Assembly (NCBI RefSeq): GCF_029961185.1
Contig: NZ_JASBQQ010000001.1
Coordinates: 662,552-726,551 of the forward strand
Direction: 5' to 3'
Source of the DNA: Albidovulum aestuarii
GTDB lineage: Bacteria; Pseudomonadota; Alphaproteobacteria; Rhodobacterales; Rhodobacteraceae
DNA length: 64,000 nt
Under the pieces are notes generated by a model. The model was given only the letters and a program-made list of their open reading frames with translations, searched no databases and had not been told where the DNA came from. Positions 27,682-36,859 of the stretch are shown here, piece by piece; the stretch's first letter is position 1; the number at the start of each line of letters is the position of its first letter. The position numbers and the translations under genes were made by a program.

Positions 27682-27709
27682 GGCGGTGCCTCAGCGGCAC
27701 CGCCTTTTT
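27682..27709 (+). terminator. Rho-independent terminator of the DUF1127/small-RNA unit
   Basis: A perfect 9-bp stem GGCGGTGCC/GGCACCGCC (27682-27690 and 27696-27704) with a 5-base loop is followed by TTTTT on the plus strand. It closes the CCUCCUCCC array. Confidence 0.9.
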
Positions 27710-27724
27710 CGTTTCACGGATTTA

Positions 27725-27750
27725 GAAAAATGCGGCCCGCGAAGCGGGCC
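27725..27750 (-). terminator. Rho-independent terminator of uvrD
   Basis: Read on the minus strand, the stem GGCCCGC/GCGGGCC (27750-27744 and 27740-27734) with loop TTC is followed after a few bases by ATTTTT. It lies about 80 bases past the uvrD stop, back to back with the terminator of the small-RNA unit. Confidence 0.7.
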
Positions 27751-27829
27751 ATTTCCCCTGTCTCGCCTGCGCGCTTGCGCGCTTCGGCTCGGGCTGCCTC
27801 CGGCGGGAGTGTTTCCGCGATGAAGAAGC

Positions 27830-30403
27830 TCAGAACGGAATGTCGTCTGCCGCTTCGGCGCTGACGATGAAGCTTGCCACGACATGTTTGGTGCCCGCCT
27901 TGTCGAAGGCGACCTCCAGCTTGTCGCCCTCAATCCCCTCGACGATGCCGTAGCCGAATTTCTGGTGGAAGACGCGGTCGCCCTCGGTGAAGATCGAAAC
28001 CGCATCAAGGTCGATCACCACACCCCGCGCCTCGCGCGGCTGGCTGACGGGGCGGGTCTGGCTGCGGCTTTGCATGCGCTTCCAGCCGGGCGAGTTGTAG
28101 ACATCGGCCCGTGCGGCGCGATCCTCGATCCCGGCCGACATGGCAGCGGCCCCGTAGCCGCCGCCATAGAGGCCGGGTGGCGTCAGTACCTCGACATGTT
28201 TCGCGGGCAGTTCGTCAATAAAGCGTGAGGGCATCTGGCTTTGCCACTGCCCATAGACCCGCCGGTTCCCTGCGAATGAGATCGTGCACAGCTCTTCCGC
28301 GCGGGTGATACCCACATAGCCAAGGCGGCGCTCCTCTTCGAGGCCCTTGAGCCCGCTTTCGTCCATGCTGCGCTGGCTGGGGAACAACCCGTCCTCCCAT
28401 CCCGGTAGGAACACGACCGGAAATTCCAGCCCTTTCGCGGCGTGAAGGGTCATTATGGTGATCTTCTCCTCGGCATCCTCGCTTTCATTGTCCATGATCA
28501 GCGAGACATGTTCGAGGAAGCCTTGCAGGTTGTCGAAGCTTTCCAGCGCCTTCACGAGTTCCTTGAGGTTTTCCAGCCGCCCCGGCGCTTCGGGCGTCTT
28601 GTCGTTCTGCCACATCGCGGTGTAGCCGGATTCGTCGAGGATCGTTTCGGCCAGCCGGACATGGTCGTAGTCCGCGACCAGCGTCGCCCGGTGCCAGCGA
28701 TCGATGTTTTCGACGAAGGTCCGAAGCTGCGCGCCGCCCTTGCCACCGATCTGACCCGAGGCAACGCAATAGCGCGCGCCTTCCAGAAGGCTCACCCCAT
28801 CTTCCCGTGCCTGACGCTGGATCGTCTGCTGCGCCTTATCGCCAAGGCCCCGCTTCGGCGTGTTGACGACCCGCTCGAAGGCGAGGTCATCGTCGGGCGA
28901 CACGGCGAGGCGGAAATAGGCCATCGCTTCGCGAATCTCGAGCCGTTCGTAGAAGCGCGGGCCGCCGATGACGCGGTAGGGCAGACCGATGGTCAGGAAC
29001 CGGTCCTCAAAGGCGCGCATTTGGTGAGAGGCGCGGACGAGGATGGCAGTTTCATTTAGGCTAAAGCGATCAAGCGGACTCTCGAGTACCCTCTGATACA
29101 TGCGAGAAGAGTTGGCGTCTTTGCTAAGAAGCCACTTTATGAGTTTCTCGACACGCGGATTGTTGTAGGCGCTTTTAGTCTTGAACGCGTTCAGAATAAA
29201 TTGGCGGCGTGTTGGACGCCCTAAACCTGCTCTGGCAAGTTGCGCAAGCTCCTCATGAATGCCCATTGAGCGCAGATTCAATCTCTCTCTCGCCGCACGG
29301 TGCGTGCCAGATTGTAGCCCTCCAACTTCCTCCCCAATCCACCGCGCCTCTTCCTCGCCGTCCCAGAGCCCGATGAGGCGCACCTTCTCGCCGCCGTCGG
29401 CCTCGGTCCACAATGTCTTACCGAGCCGCCCTGCGTTGGCCGCGATCAGCCCCGAAGCGGCGGCAAGGATATGTTCGGTCGAGCGGTAGTTCTGTTCCAG
29501 CCGGATCACGGTCGCGCCGGGGAAGTCCTTTTCAAACCGCAGGATGTTGCCGACCTCCGCGCCACGCCAGCCATAGATCGACTGGTCGTCATCACCGACG
29601 CAGCAGATGTTCTTGTGCTTTGCGGCAAGCAGGCGCAGCCAGAGATATTGGGCGACGTTCGTATCCTGATATTCATCGACGAGGATGTAGCGGAACCAGC
29701 GCTGGTATTGTTCGAGAACATCAACGTGGTTCTGAAAGATCGTCACTACATGCAAAAGAAGATCGCCGAAATCGCAGGCGTTCAGCGTCAGAAGCCGCGC
29801 CTGATAGGCGGCGTAAAGCTCGGTGCCGACATTGTTGAAGGCCGAAGCCTCGGCCGAAGGCACCTGTTCCGGCCCCCAGGCGCGGTTCTTCCAGTTGTCG
29901 ATCAGCCCCGCCAATTGCCGCGCGGGCCAGCGCTTTTCGTCGATATTCGCGGCGGCGATGATCTGCTTCATCAGCCGGATCTGGTCGTCGGTGTCGAGGA
30001 TGGTGAAATTCGACTTCAGCCCCACAAGCTCGGCATGGCGGCGCAGCAATTTTACGCTGATCGAATGGAAGGTGCCCATCCAAGGCATCCCCTCCACCGC
30101 ATGGCCCATCAGCCGCCCCACCCTTTCCTTCATCTCGCGTGCGGCCTTGTTGGTGAAGGTCACCGCCAGAACCTCATTCGGTCGCGCCACGCCACGCGCC
30201 AGCAGATGCGCGATCCGTGCTGTCAGTGCCCGGGTCTTGCCCGTCCCCGCCCCTGCCAGCATCAGGACCGGGCCGTCCAGCGCTTCCACCGCCTGCCGCT
30301 GCGCCGGGTTCAGGCCGTCGAAATAGGGGACCGGGCGCGCGGCCATCGCGCGGGCGGACAGAGATGCGCCTTCGAAGGCGTCGGTATCGTCGAAACTGCT
30401 CAT
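27830..30403 (-). CDS. uvrD: UvrD/PcrA-type DNA helicase II with an internal insert
   Basis: UvrD is the superfamily 1 3'-5' helicase of excision and mismatch repair. From the ATG at 30403 (MSSFDDTDAFEG) there are 857 residues. Motifs: Q-motif LNPAQRQAVE, Walker A GAGTGKTR (51-58), VTFTNKAAREMKERV, VDEYQDTN, DDDQSIYGWRGAE, EQNYRST, then VNTPKRGLGD, TLHAAKGLEFPVVF and YVGITRAEE. Between residues of about 358 and 450 (DNA 29052-29330) there is an AT-richer in-frame segment, starting around SGTHRAARERLNLRS, where related helicases have only a short linker. An upstream in-frame ATG at 30508 is less likely because it would overlap the divergent lldD start. Confidence 0.95.
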   Translation of the reverse strand: MSSFDDTDAFEGASLSARAMAARPVPYFDGLNPAQRQAVEALDGPVLMLAGAGTGKTRALTARIAHLLARGVARPNEVLAVTFTNKAAREMKERVGRLMGHAVEGMPWMGTFHSISVKLLRRHAELVGLKSNFTILDTDDQIRLMKQIIAAANIDEKRWPARQLAGLIDNWKNRAWGPEQVPSAEASAFNNVGTELYAAYQARLLTLNACDFGDLLLHVVTIFQNHVDVLEQYQRWFRYILVDEYQDTNVAQYLWLRLLAAKHKNICCVGDDDQSIYGWRGAEVGNILRFEKDFPGATVIRLEQNYRSTEHILAAASGLIAANAGRLGKTLWTEADGGEKVRLIGLWDGEEEARWIGEEVGGLQSGTHRAARERLNLRSMGIHEELAQLARAGLGRPTRRQFILNAFKTKSAYNNPRVEKLIKWLLSKDANSSRMYQRVLESPLDRFSLNETAILVRASHQMRAFEDRFLTIGLPYRVIGGPRFYERLEIREAMAYFRLAVSPDDDLAFERVVNTPKRGLGDKAQQTIQRQAREDGVSLLEGARYCVASGQIGGKGGAQLRTFVENIDRWHRATLVADYDHVRLAETILDESGYTAMWQNDKTPEAPGRLENLKELVKALESFDNLQGFLEHVSLIMDNESEDAEEKITIMTLHAAKGLEFPVVFLPGWEDGLFPSQRSMDESGLKGLEEERRLGYVGITRAEELCTISFAGNRRVYGQWQSQMPSRFIDELPAKHVEVLTPPGLYGGGYGAAAMSAGIEDRAARADVYNSPGWKRMQSRSQTRPVSQPREARGVVIDLDAVSIFTEGDRVFHQKFGYGIVEGIEGDKLEVAFDKAGTKHVVASFIVSAEAADDIPF

Positions 30404-30506
30404 GGGTGGCAATCTAGCCGCATCGGGGAATGAATTAAAGAGAAGTTCACACTCTGTTCTGGCCCTGAAGCTGGACTTTTTCCCCGCGCACCGGAACAAC
30501 TTCCCC

Positions 30507-31643
30507 ATGGATCTGCATCAGCGTTACCCCGCGATATCCGACCTGAAGGCCCGCGCAAGGGCCCGCATCCCGCATTTCGTCTGGGAATATCTCGACAGTG
30601 CGACGGGGACAGAGGCGACGTTGAAGCGCAACCGGGCGAAACTGGACGAGGTTCTGTTTCGTCCCTCGATTCTGCATGGAGAGTTCACACCCGACCTGTC
30701 CACCAGACTTTTCGGCCATGACTTTCCTCTACCCTTCGGCATCTCGCCCGTCGGCATGTCCGGCCTGGTCTGGCCCGACGCCGAGCGGCTCTTGGCCTCG
30801 GCGGCGGGCACGCTGGGCTTGCCCTATTCCATGTCGACCGTTGCCAGCCAGACACCGGAATTCGTGGCCCCGGTGCTCGGGGATCACGGCTGGTTCCAGA
30901 TGTACCCGCCGCGCGATCCGGAGATTCGTGCCGATATGCTGAAGCGGGCGAAGGAGGCGGGTTTCTCTGCCCTCATCCTGACCGTCGACGTGCCCGTGGC
31001 CAGCCGCCGCGAACGCCAGACCCGATCGGGCCTGACCCAGCCGCCGAAACTGACCCCGCGGCTGATGGCGCAGGTGGCGATGCGGCCTGCCTGGGCGCTG
31101 GGGACGCTGCGGACGGGGATGCCGCGGATGCGGCTGATGGATGGCTATGCGGACACCAAGGTCAGCCTCTCCTCAACTGCCCATATCGGCTATCTTTTGC
31201 GCACCTCGCCCGATTGGGACTATGTGAAAGCCTTGCGCGACGCGTGGGAGGGGCCGCTGATCGTCAAGGGCGTGCTGCGCCCCGACGATGCCGCCCGGTT
31301 GCAGGACGAGGGCGTCGACGCGATCTGGGTGTCCAACCATGCGGGCCGCCAGTTCGACGCCGCCCCCGCGACGATCGAGGCCCTGCCGCAGGTCCGGGCG
31401 GCGACCACCCTGCCCGTCATCTTCGACAGCGGGATCGAGGGTGGGCTTGATATTCTCCGCGCCCTCGCCCTTGGCGCCGATTTCGTGATGCTGGGCCGGG
31501 CCTGGCACTATGCGCTTGGCGCTCTGGGTGCCGAGGGGCCTGCCCATCTGACAGATATACTCGCCAAGGATATGGCGGCGAATATGGGCCAGTTGGGGGC
31601 AAAGGCGCTTTCCGATCTGCCGGGTTGCCTGCTGCAAGCCTGA
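30507..31643 (+). CDS. lldD: FMN-dependent alpha-hydroxyacid dehydrogenase (L-lactate dehydrogenase type)
   Basis: This family oxidises L-2-hydroxyacids such as lactate to keto acids with FMN and feeds electrons to the respiratory chain. The protein has 378 residues from MDLHQRYPAISDLKARARARI. Seen are PFGISPVGMSGL, PYSMSTVAS, FQMYPPRD, LTVDVPVASRRERQ, IVKGVLRPDDAARLQDEG, the catalytic histidine and arginine in VSNHAGRQFDAAPATIEALP, DSGIEGGLDILRALALGA, and FVMLGRAWHYALGALG. Substrate could also be mandelate or glycolate; lactate is the default. It is divergent from uvrD. It lies just upstream of pyc, so lactate-derived pyruvate could feed straight into that enzyme. Confidence 0.85.
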   Translation: MDLHQRYPAISDLKARARARIPHFVWEYLDSATGTEATLKRNRAKLDEVLFRPSILHGEFTPDLSTRLFGHDFPLPFGISPVGMSGLVWPDAERLLASAAGTLGLPYSMSTVASQTPEFVAPVLGDHGWFQMYPPRDPEIRADMLKRAKEAGFSALILTVDVPVASRRERQTRSGLTQPPKLTPRLMAQVAMRPAWALGTLRTGMPRMRLMDGYADTKVSLSSTAHIGYLLRTSPDWDYVKALRDAWEGPLIVKGVLRPDDAARLQDEGVDAIWVSNHAGRQFDAAPATIEALPQVRAATTLPVIFDSGIEGGLDILRALALGADFVMLGRAWHYALGALGAEGPAHLTDILAKDMAANMGQLGAKALSDLPGCLLQA

Positions 31644-31751
31644 ACGTCGCTTTCGGCATAATTACTTCGTTTGCGCATCAGATCGTAGCGCTACGGGGCA
31701 TATAGGGAACGAAACGTTACCGAATCCTGACGGATCGGCCGTTTGGGGGCT

Positions 31752-31765
31752 TGCGCTGCAGCGCA
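31752..31765. promoter_or_regulatory. 14-bp perfect palindrome upstream of pyc
   Basis: TGCGCTGCAGCGCA is a perfect palindrome, 42 bases ahead of the pyc start codon. Its TGC/GCA arms resemble the operator-like repeats upstream of the DUF1127 gene and PhaR-type boxes. A regulatory role is inference. Confidence 0.45.
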
Positions 31766-31806
31766 GCATCCCTACAGTTCGCGCCGCGCCACCCGGGGAG
31801 GGACCG

Positions 31807-34800
31807 ATGACCGAGTTCAAGAAAATCCTTGTCGCAAACCGTGGAGAGATCGCGATCCGCGTCATGCGCGCCGCGACTGAACTGGGTAAGCGCACCGTGG
31901 CAATCTATGCCGAGGAAGACAAGCTGTCACTCCACCGCTTCAAGGCGGACGAGGCCTACCGGATCGGCGAAGGCATGGGACCGGTTCAGGCCTATCTCTC
32001 GATCGCCGAGATCATCCGGGTCGCAAAGGACTGCGGCGCGGACGCGATCCATCCGGGTTATGGCCTCCTCTCCGAAAACCCGGAATTCGTTGAGGCCTGC
32101 GCTGCCAACGGCATCACCTTCATCGGTCCGAAGGCCGAGACGATGCGGGCGCTTGGCGACAAGGCGTCTGCCCGCCGGGTTGCGATCGCGGCCGGTGTTC
32201 CGGTCATCCCGGCGACCGAGGTGCTGGGCGACGATTTCGACGCGATCAAGAAGGAAGCCGCCGAGATTGGCTATCCCTTGATGCTCAAGGCGTCCTGGGG
32301 CGGTGGCGGTCGCGGCATGCGCCCGATCACCAAGCCAGAGGAACTGGTCGAGAAGGTCCGCGAGGGACGGCGCGAGGCCGAAGCCGCCTTTGGCAATGGC
32401 GAAGGCTATCTGGAAAAGATGATCCTGCGCGCGCGCCACGTCGAGGTGCAGATCCTCGGCGACCAGCACGGGTCGATCTATCACCTCTATGAACGCGACT
32501 GCACCGTCCAGCGCCGCAACCAGAAGGTCGTCGAACGTGCGCCCGCGCCGTATCTGACGGAAGAACAGCGTGCCGAGGTCTGCGAGCTCGGCCGCAAGAT
32601 CTGCGCCCATGTAAACTACGAATGCGCGGGCACCGTCGAATTCCTGATGGATATGGATGACGGCAAGTTCTACTTCATCGAGGTGAACCCCCGCGTTCAG
32701 GTCGAGCATACCGTCACCGAGGAGGTGACCGGCATCGACATCGTGCAAAGCCAGATCAAGATTGCCGAGGGCAAGACGCTGGCCGAAGCGACGGGCATCG
32801 CGCGGCAGGAGGATATCCAGCTCAAGGGCCACGCGCTGCAATGCCGGGTCACGACCGAGGACCCGCAGAACAACTTCATCCCCGATTATGGCCGCATCAC
32901 CGCCTACCGCTCCGCGACGGGCATGGGCATCCGTCTGGACGGTGGCACCGCCTATTCAGGCGGCGTCATCACCCGCTACTACGATTCGCTTTTGGTCAAG
33001 GTCACGGCCTGGGCCCCGACGCCGGAACAGGCGATTGCGCGGATGGACCGGGCCTTGCGCGAGTTCCGTATCCGGGGCGTTTCGACCAATATCGCCTTTG
33101 TCGAGAACCTCTTGAAGCACCCGACCTTCCTCGACAACACCTATACGACGAAGTTCATCGACACGACGCCGGGGCTTTTCAACTTCAAGAAACGCCGCGA
33201 CCGGGCGACGAAGATCCTGACCTATATCGCCGATATCACGGTGAACGGGCATCCCGAGACGGCAGGCCGCCCGAAACCCCATGCCGAGGCGCGCGCGCCT
33301 AAGCCCCCCGCCCTCCGCGCGGCTCCGGCTAAAGGCACCCGCAACCTCCTGGAGGAAAAGGGTCCGCAGGCCGTAGCCGACTGGATGGCGTCGCAGAAAA
33401 AGCTGCTCTTGACCGACACGACGATGCGCGACGGGCACCAGTCGCTGCTGGCGACCCGGATGCGGTCGATCGACATGATCAAGGTCGCGCCCGCCTATGC
33501 GGCGAACCTGCCGGAACTGTTCAGCGTCGAATGCTGGGGCGGCGCCACCTTCGACGTGGCCTACCGCTTCCTGCAGGAATGCCCCTGGCAACGCCTGCGC
33601 GATCTCAGGAAGGCCATGCCGAACCTGATGACGCAAATGCTGCTGCGCGCCTCGAACGGCGTTGGTTACACCAACTATCCCGACAACGTGGTGCAGGAGT
33701 TCGTCCGTCAGGCCGCGACGACCGGCATCGACGTCTTCCGCGTCTTCGACAGCCTTAACTGGGTTGAGAACATGCGCGTCGCGATGGATGCGGTGGTCGA
33801 GAACAACAAGGTCTGCGAAGCAGCGATCTGTTATACCGGCGACATCCTGAACCCCGACCGGGCAAAATACGACCTGAAATATTATGTCGGCATGGGCAAG
33901 GAACTGAAGGCCGCAGGCGCGCATGTGCTCGGCCTGAAGGACATGGCGGGGCTTCTGAAGCCCGCTTCGGCACGCGTTCTTTTCAAGGCGCTGAAAGAAG
34001 AGGTCGGCCTGCCGATCCATTTCCACACCCACGACACCTCGGGCATTGCCGGGGCCACGATCCTCGCTGCCGCCGATGCGGGCGTAAGCGCCGTCGATGC
34101 GGCGATGGACGCCTTCTCGGGCGGCACCTCGCAGCCCTGTCTCGGCTCCATCGTCGAGGCGCTGGCCCATACCGACCGCGACACCGGACTCGACATCGGT
34201 GCGATCCGCGAGATTTCGAACTACTGGGAAGGCGTTCGCCACCAGTATGCCGCGTTCGAAAGCGGTCTCGAAGCGCCCGCCTCCGAAGTCTACCTGCATG
34301 AGATGCCGGGCGGCCAGTTCACCAACCTCAAGGCGCAGGCCCGCAGCCTTGGCCTTGAAGAACGCTGGCACGAAGTGGCGCAGGCCTATGCCGACGCCAA
34401 CCAGATGTTCGGCGATATCGTCAAGGTGACGCCCTCTTCCAAGGTCGTGGGCGACATGGCCCTGATGATGGTGGCGCAGAACCTTTCCCGCGCGCAGGTG
34501 GAAGACCCCGCCACCGACGTCGCCTTCCCCGATTCCGTCGCCGACATGATGCGCGGCAATCTCGGCCAGCCGCCGGGCGGCTTCCCGGAAGGGATCATCC
34601 GCAAGGTGCTGAAGGATGAAAAGCCCAATACCGAACGGCCCGGCAAGCATCTGAAACCCGTCGACCTCGAAGCGACCCGAGCGAGCGTCACGAAAGAGCT
34701 TCTGGGTTTTGCCGTTGATGACGAGGACCTGAACGGTTACCTGATGTATCCCAAGGTCTTCCTCGACTACATGGGCCGCCACCGCATCTATGGCCCGGTG

Positions 34801-35247
34801 CGCACCCTGCCCACCCGGACCTTCTTCTATGGCATGCAGCCGGGCGAGGAGATCTCGGCCGAGATCGACCCAGGCAAGACGCTGGAAATCCGGCTTCAGG
34901 CGGTGGGTGAGACCAATGAGGAAGGCGAGGCCAAGGTCTTCTTCGAACTCAATGGCCAGCCCCGCGTCATCCGGGTGCCAAACCGGGCGATCAAGGCCAA
35001 GACCGCGGCCAAACCGAAGGCCGCCGAAGGCAACCCGAACCATATCGGCGCGCCGATGCCCGGCTCGGTCGCCTCGGTTGCGGTCAAGGCCGGGCAGACC
35101 GTCAATGCGGGCGACCTTCTTCTCACCATCGAGGCGATGAAGATGGAAACCGGAATCCATGCCGACCGGGCCGCGACCGTGAAGGCGGTGCTTATTCATC
35201 CCGGAAGCCAGATCGAGGCCAAGGACCTTTTGGTGGAACTGGAATGA
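31807..35247 (+). CDS. pyc: Pyruvate carboxylase
   Basis: This biotin enzyme makes oxaloacetate from pyruvate and bicarbonate using ATP, refilling the TCA cycle. The 1146 residues give the complete one-chain form. The biotin carboxylase domain (about 1-460) includes KILVANRGEIAIRVMRAA, the ATP-grasp loop KASWGGGGRGMR and EVNPRVQVEHTVTEE. The carboxyltransferase domain (about 530-820) includes DTTMRDGHQSLLATRMR and FHTHDTSGIAGAT. A tetramerisation domain follows, and then the biotin carrier with the lysine in EAMKMETG at residue 1112. GGGAGG lies six bases before the ATG. A 10-bp hairpin follows the gene. Confidence 0.98.
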   Translation: MTEFKKILVANRGEIAIRVMRAATELGKRTVAIYAEEDKLSLHRFKADEAYRIGEGMGPVQAYLSIAEIIRVAKDCGADAIHPGYGLLSENPEFVEACAANGITFIGPKAETMRALGDKASARRVAIAAGVPVIPATEVLGDDFDAIKKEAAEIGYPLMLKASWGGGGRGMRPITKPEELVEKVREGRREAEAAFGNGEGYLEKMILRARHVEVQILGDQHGSIYHLYERDCTVQRRNQKVVERAPAPYLTEEQRAEVCELGRKICAHVNYECAGTVEFLMDMDDGKFYFIEVNPRVQVEHTVTEEVTGIDIVQSQIKIAEGKTLAEATGIARQEDIQLKGHALQCRVTTEDPQNNFIPDYGRITAYRSATGMGIRLDGGTAYSGGVITRYYDSLLVKVTAWAPTPEQAIARMDRALREFRIRGVSTNIAFVENLLKHPTFLDNTYTTKFIDTTPGLFNFKKRRDRATKILTYIADITVNGHPETAGRPKPHAEARAPKPPALRAAPAKGTRNLLEEKGPQAVADWMASQKKLLLTDTTMRDGHQSLLATRMRSIDMIKVAPAYAANLPELFSVECWGGATFDVAYRFLQECPWQRLRDLRKAMPNLMTQMLLRASNGVGYTNYPDNVVQEFVRQAATTGIDVFRVFDSLNWVENMRVAMDAVVENNKVCEAAICYTGDILNPDRAKYDLKYYVGMGKELKAAGAHVLGLKDMAGLLKPASARVLFKALKEEVGLPIHFHTHDTSGIAGATILAAADAGVSAVDAAMDAFSGGTSQPCLGSIVEALAHTDRDTGLDIGAIREISNYWEGVRHQYAAFESGLEAPASEVYLHEMPGGQFTNLKAQARSLGLEERWHEVAQAYADANQMFGDIVKVTPSSKVVGDMALMMVAQNLSRAQVEDPATDVAFPDSVADMMRGNLGQPPGGFPEGIIRKVLKDEKPNTERPGKHLKPVDLEATRASVTKELLGFAVDDEDLNGYLMYPKVFLDYMGRHRIYGPVRTLPTRTFFYGMQPGEEISAEIDPGKTLEIRLQAVGETNEEGEAKVFFELNGQPRVIRVPNRAIKAKTAAKPKAAEGNPNHIGAPMPGSVASVAVKAGQTVNAGDLLLTIEAMKMETGIHADRAATVKAVLIHPGSQIEAKDLLVELE

Positions 35248-35273
35248 TCCACCCGTGAGGGGCGCGGCCATGA

Positions 35274-35304
35274 CGACGCCGGAACTCCGTGTGATCCGGC
35301 GTCG
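35274..35304 (+). terminator. Stem-loop downstream of pyc
   Basis: CGACGCCGGA (35274-35283) and TCCGGCGTCG (35295-35304) form a perfect 10-bp stem with an 11-base loop, 27 bases after the pyc stop. There is no T run, so it may be a transcript-end stabiliser or a Rho-linked terminator. Confidence 0.5.
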
Positions 35305-35451
35305 GCTCTGACTAGACGAACGTATGCGGCCAACGCAGAGTTACGGTGACCACGTGGCCCGGGCAATTCCAGCCCCTCGGCTGGGAACAACGCTTTAGTT
35401 CCGCATTAACCCGTCCCCCCTAGAGTCTTCCGGGACAGAGCGGGGTGACTG

Positions 35452-35787
35452 ATGCCAGATGCGGTAAGACTTGGGCTCGAACAGTTTCTCGTCGAGGATG
35501 TGATCCTGACACTGGGGAATATCCGTAGGACCTTCCGTTGGGTCCGCGAATCCGGTCCCGGCGCTGATCCGGCAGAGCTTTACGAGCGACTGGACCGGCT
35601 TGACCGTCTTATCGACGTGGTGGAGACGCGGGCCCGTGATGTCTGTCACCGGCTGCACACCGCCGGTGGCCAGCTTGCCCGCTGTTCCCGGGCATCATAT
35701 CACGAGGAAATCCCGATCTCGGTGGCAATTCTCGATGCTTTGGTCGGTGACGAAGAGCCTCCCCTGTTCCGCAGCCAGCGGCGCTGA
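35452..35787 (+). CDS. Small protein of unknown function
   Basis: A 111-residue frame starting MPDAVRLGLEQFLVEDVILT. It looks helical, with a heptad-like stretch LYERLDRLDRLIDVVETRAR, and has two cysteines (CHRL, ARCSRA). No family is recognised. GGGGTGA ahead of the ATG could serve as ribosome site. Lack of overlap with another gene and amphipathic helices support it being real, but it could be a chance frame. Confidence 0.5.
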   Translation: MPDAVRLGLEQFLVEDVILTLGNIRRTFRWVRESGPGADPAELYERLDRLDRLIDVVETRARDVCHRLHTAGGQLARCSRASYHEEIPISVAILDALVGDEEPPLFRSQRR

Positions 35788-35917
35788 CAGGCGAAGCCAA
35801 TGCCGCGCGCAACCCATTGCCGACTGGTGATGCGGCGGTCGAAAAATCTGCCTGCGACATACGATTTTCCTCTTGCAGCCGGTCCTGAGGTCTACTAAAT
35901 CGCTCCCACCCAAGGAC

Positions 35918-35992
35918 GCGGGCGTAGCTCAGGGGTAGAGCATAACCTTGCCAAGGTTAGGGTCGTGAGTTCGAATCTCATCGCCCGCTCCA
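35918..35992 (+). tRNA. tRNA-Gly (anticodon GCC)
   Basis: The sequence folds as a cloverleaf. The acceptor stem GCGGGCG (35918-35924) pairs with CGCCCGC (35982-35988), followed by T and an encoded CCA. The D arm is around GTAGCTCAGGGGTAGAGC. The anticodon arm AACCTTGCCAAGGTT has GCC in the loop. The T arm contains GTTCGAATC. It decodes GGC and GGU glycine codons. Confidence 0.97.
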
Positions 35993-36001
35993 AAAAACAC
36001 G

Positions 36002-36030
36002 GGGCACCTTCGGGTGCCCTTTGTTTTTTC
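36002..36030 (+). terminator. Rho-independent terminator after tRNA-Gly
   Basis: The 7-bp stem GGGCACC/GGTGCCC with a TTCG tetraloop is followed by TTTGTTTTTT. It lies ten bases after the tRNA. Confidence 0.93.
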
Positions 36031-36300
36031 GCGGCTCTGTCCCTTCGCCATATCGGTGCCGCAATCCTCCGAACTACCGGATTTCCAGCCTTTGCAGGCA
36101 AAACCGAAAAATCTAAGATAATCAGCATTCTTTGCAATCAATGCGGAAACTGTTCGCGAGTTTTTGGGACGGTGGCCACATTTGGGACATAGTTGAGACG
36201 CTTTTTTGACTTGATGGTCGGCAGGTGCGACCTTTGACCCAGTTCGGTCCCGGCAGCATATCAGCCGACTTTGCCAACGCATTTTTGAAAGGGTGGACAA
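36031..36300. other. Gene-free stretch between tRNA-Gly and the poly-glycine gene
   Basis: About 270 bases, more AT-rich than average, with no supported gene. Only the ribosome site AAAGGGTGG just before 36301 is clear. No integrase, direct repeat of the tRNA end or other sign of an island was found. Confidence 0.4.
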
Positions 36301-36771
<471 letters not shown>

Positions 36772-36859
36772 ATCGCGCCGGTCGCCAATCTGATTCCACC
36801 GGCTGAAAAAGCCGTGGTGCATCGCGGACCGCCCGGAAAGGGCGGCCCGCAACCTGATC

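Noticed and set aside
32956-35271. A 771-codon open frame on the minus strand
   Set aside because: It lies fully antisense to pyruvate carboxylase, whose motifs are complete. High-GC codon bias creates such mirror frames.
35918-36300. Genomic-island attachment site at tRNA-Gly
   Set aside because: The tRNA is intact and followed by its own terminator, but no integrase or repeated tRNA 3' end was found within the window.
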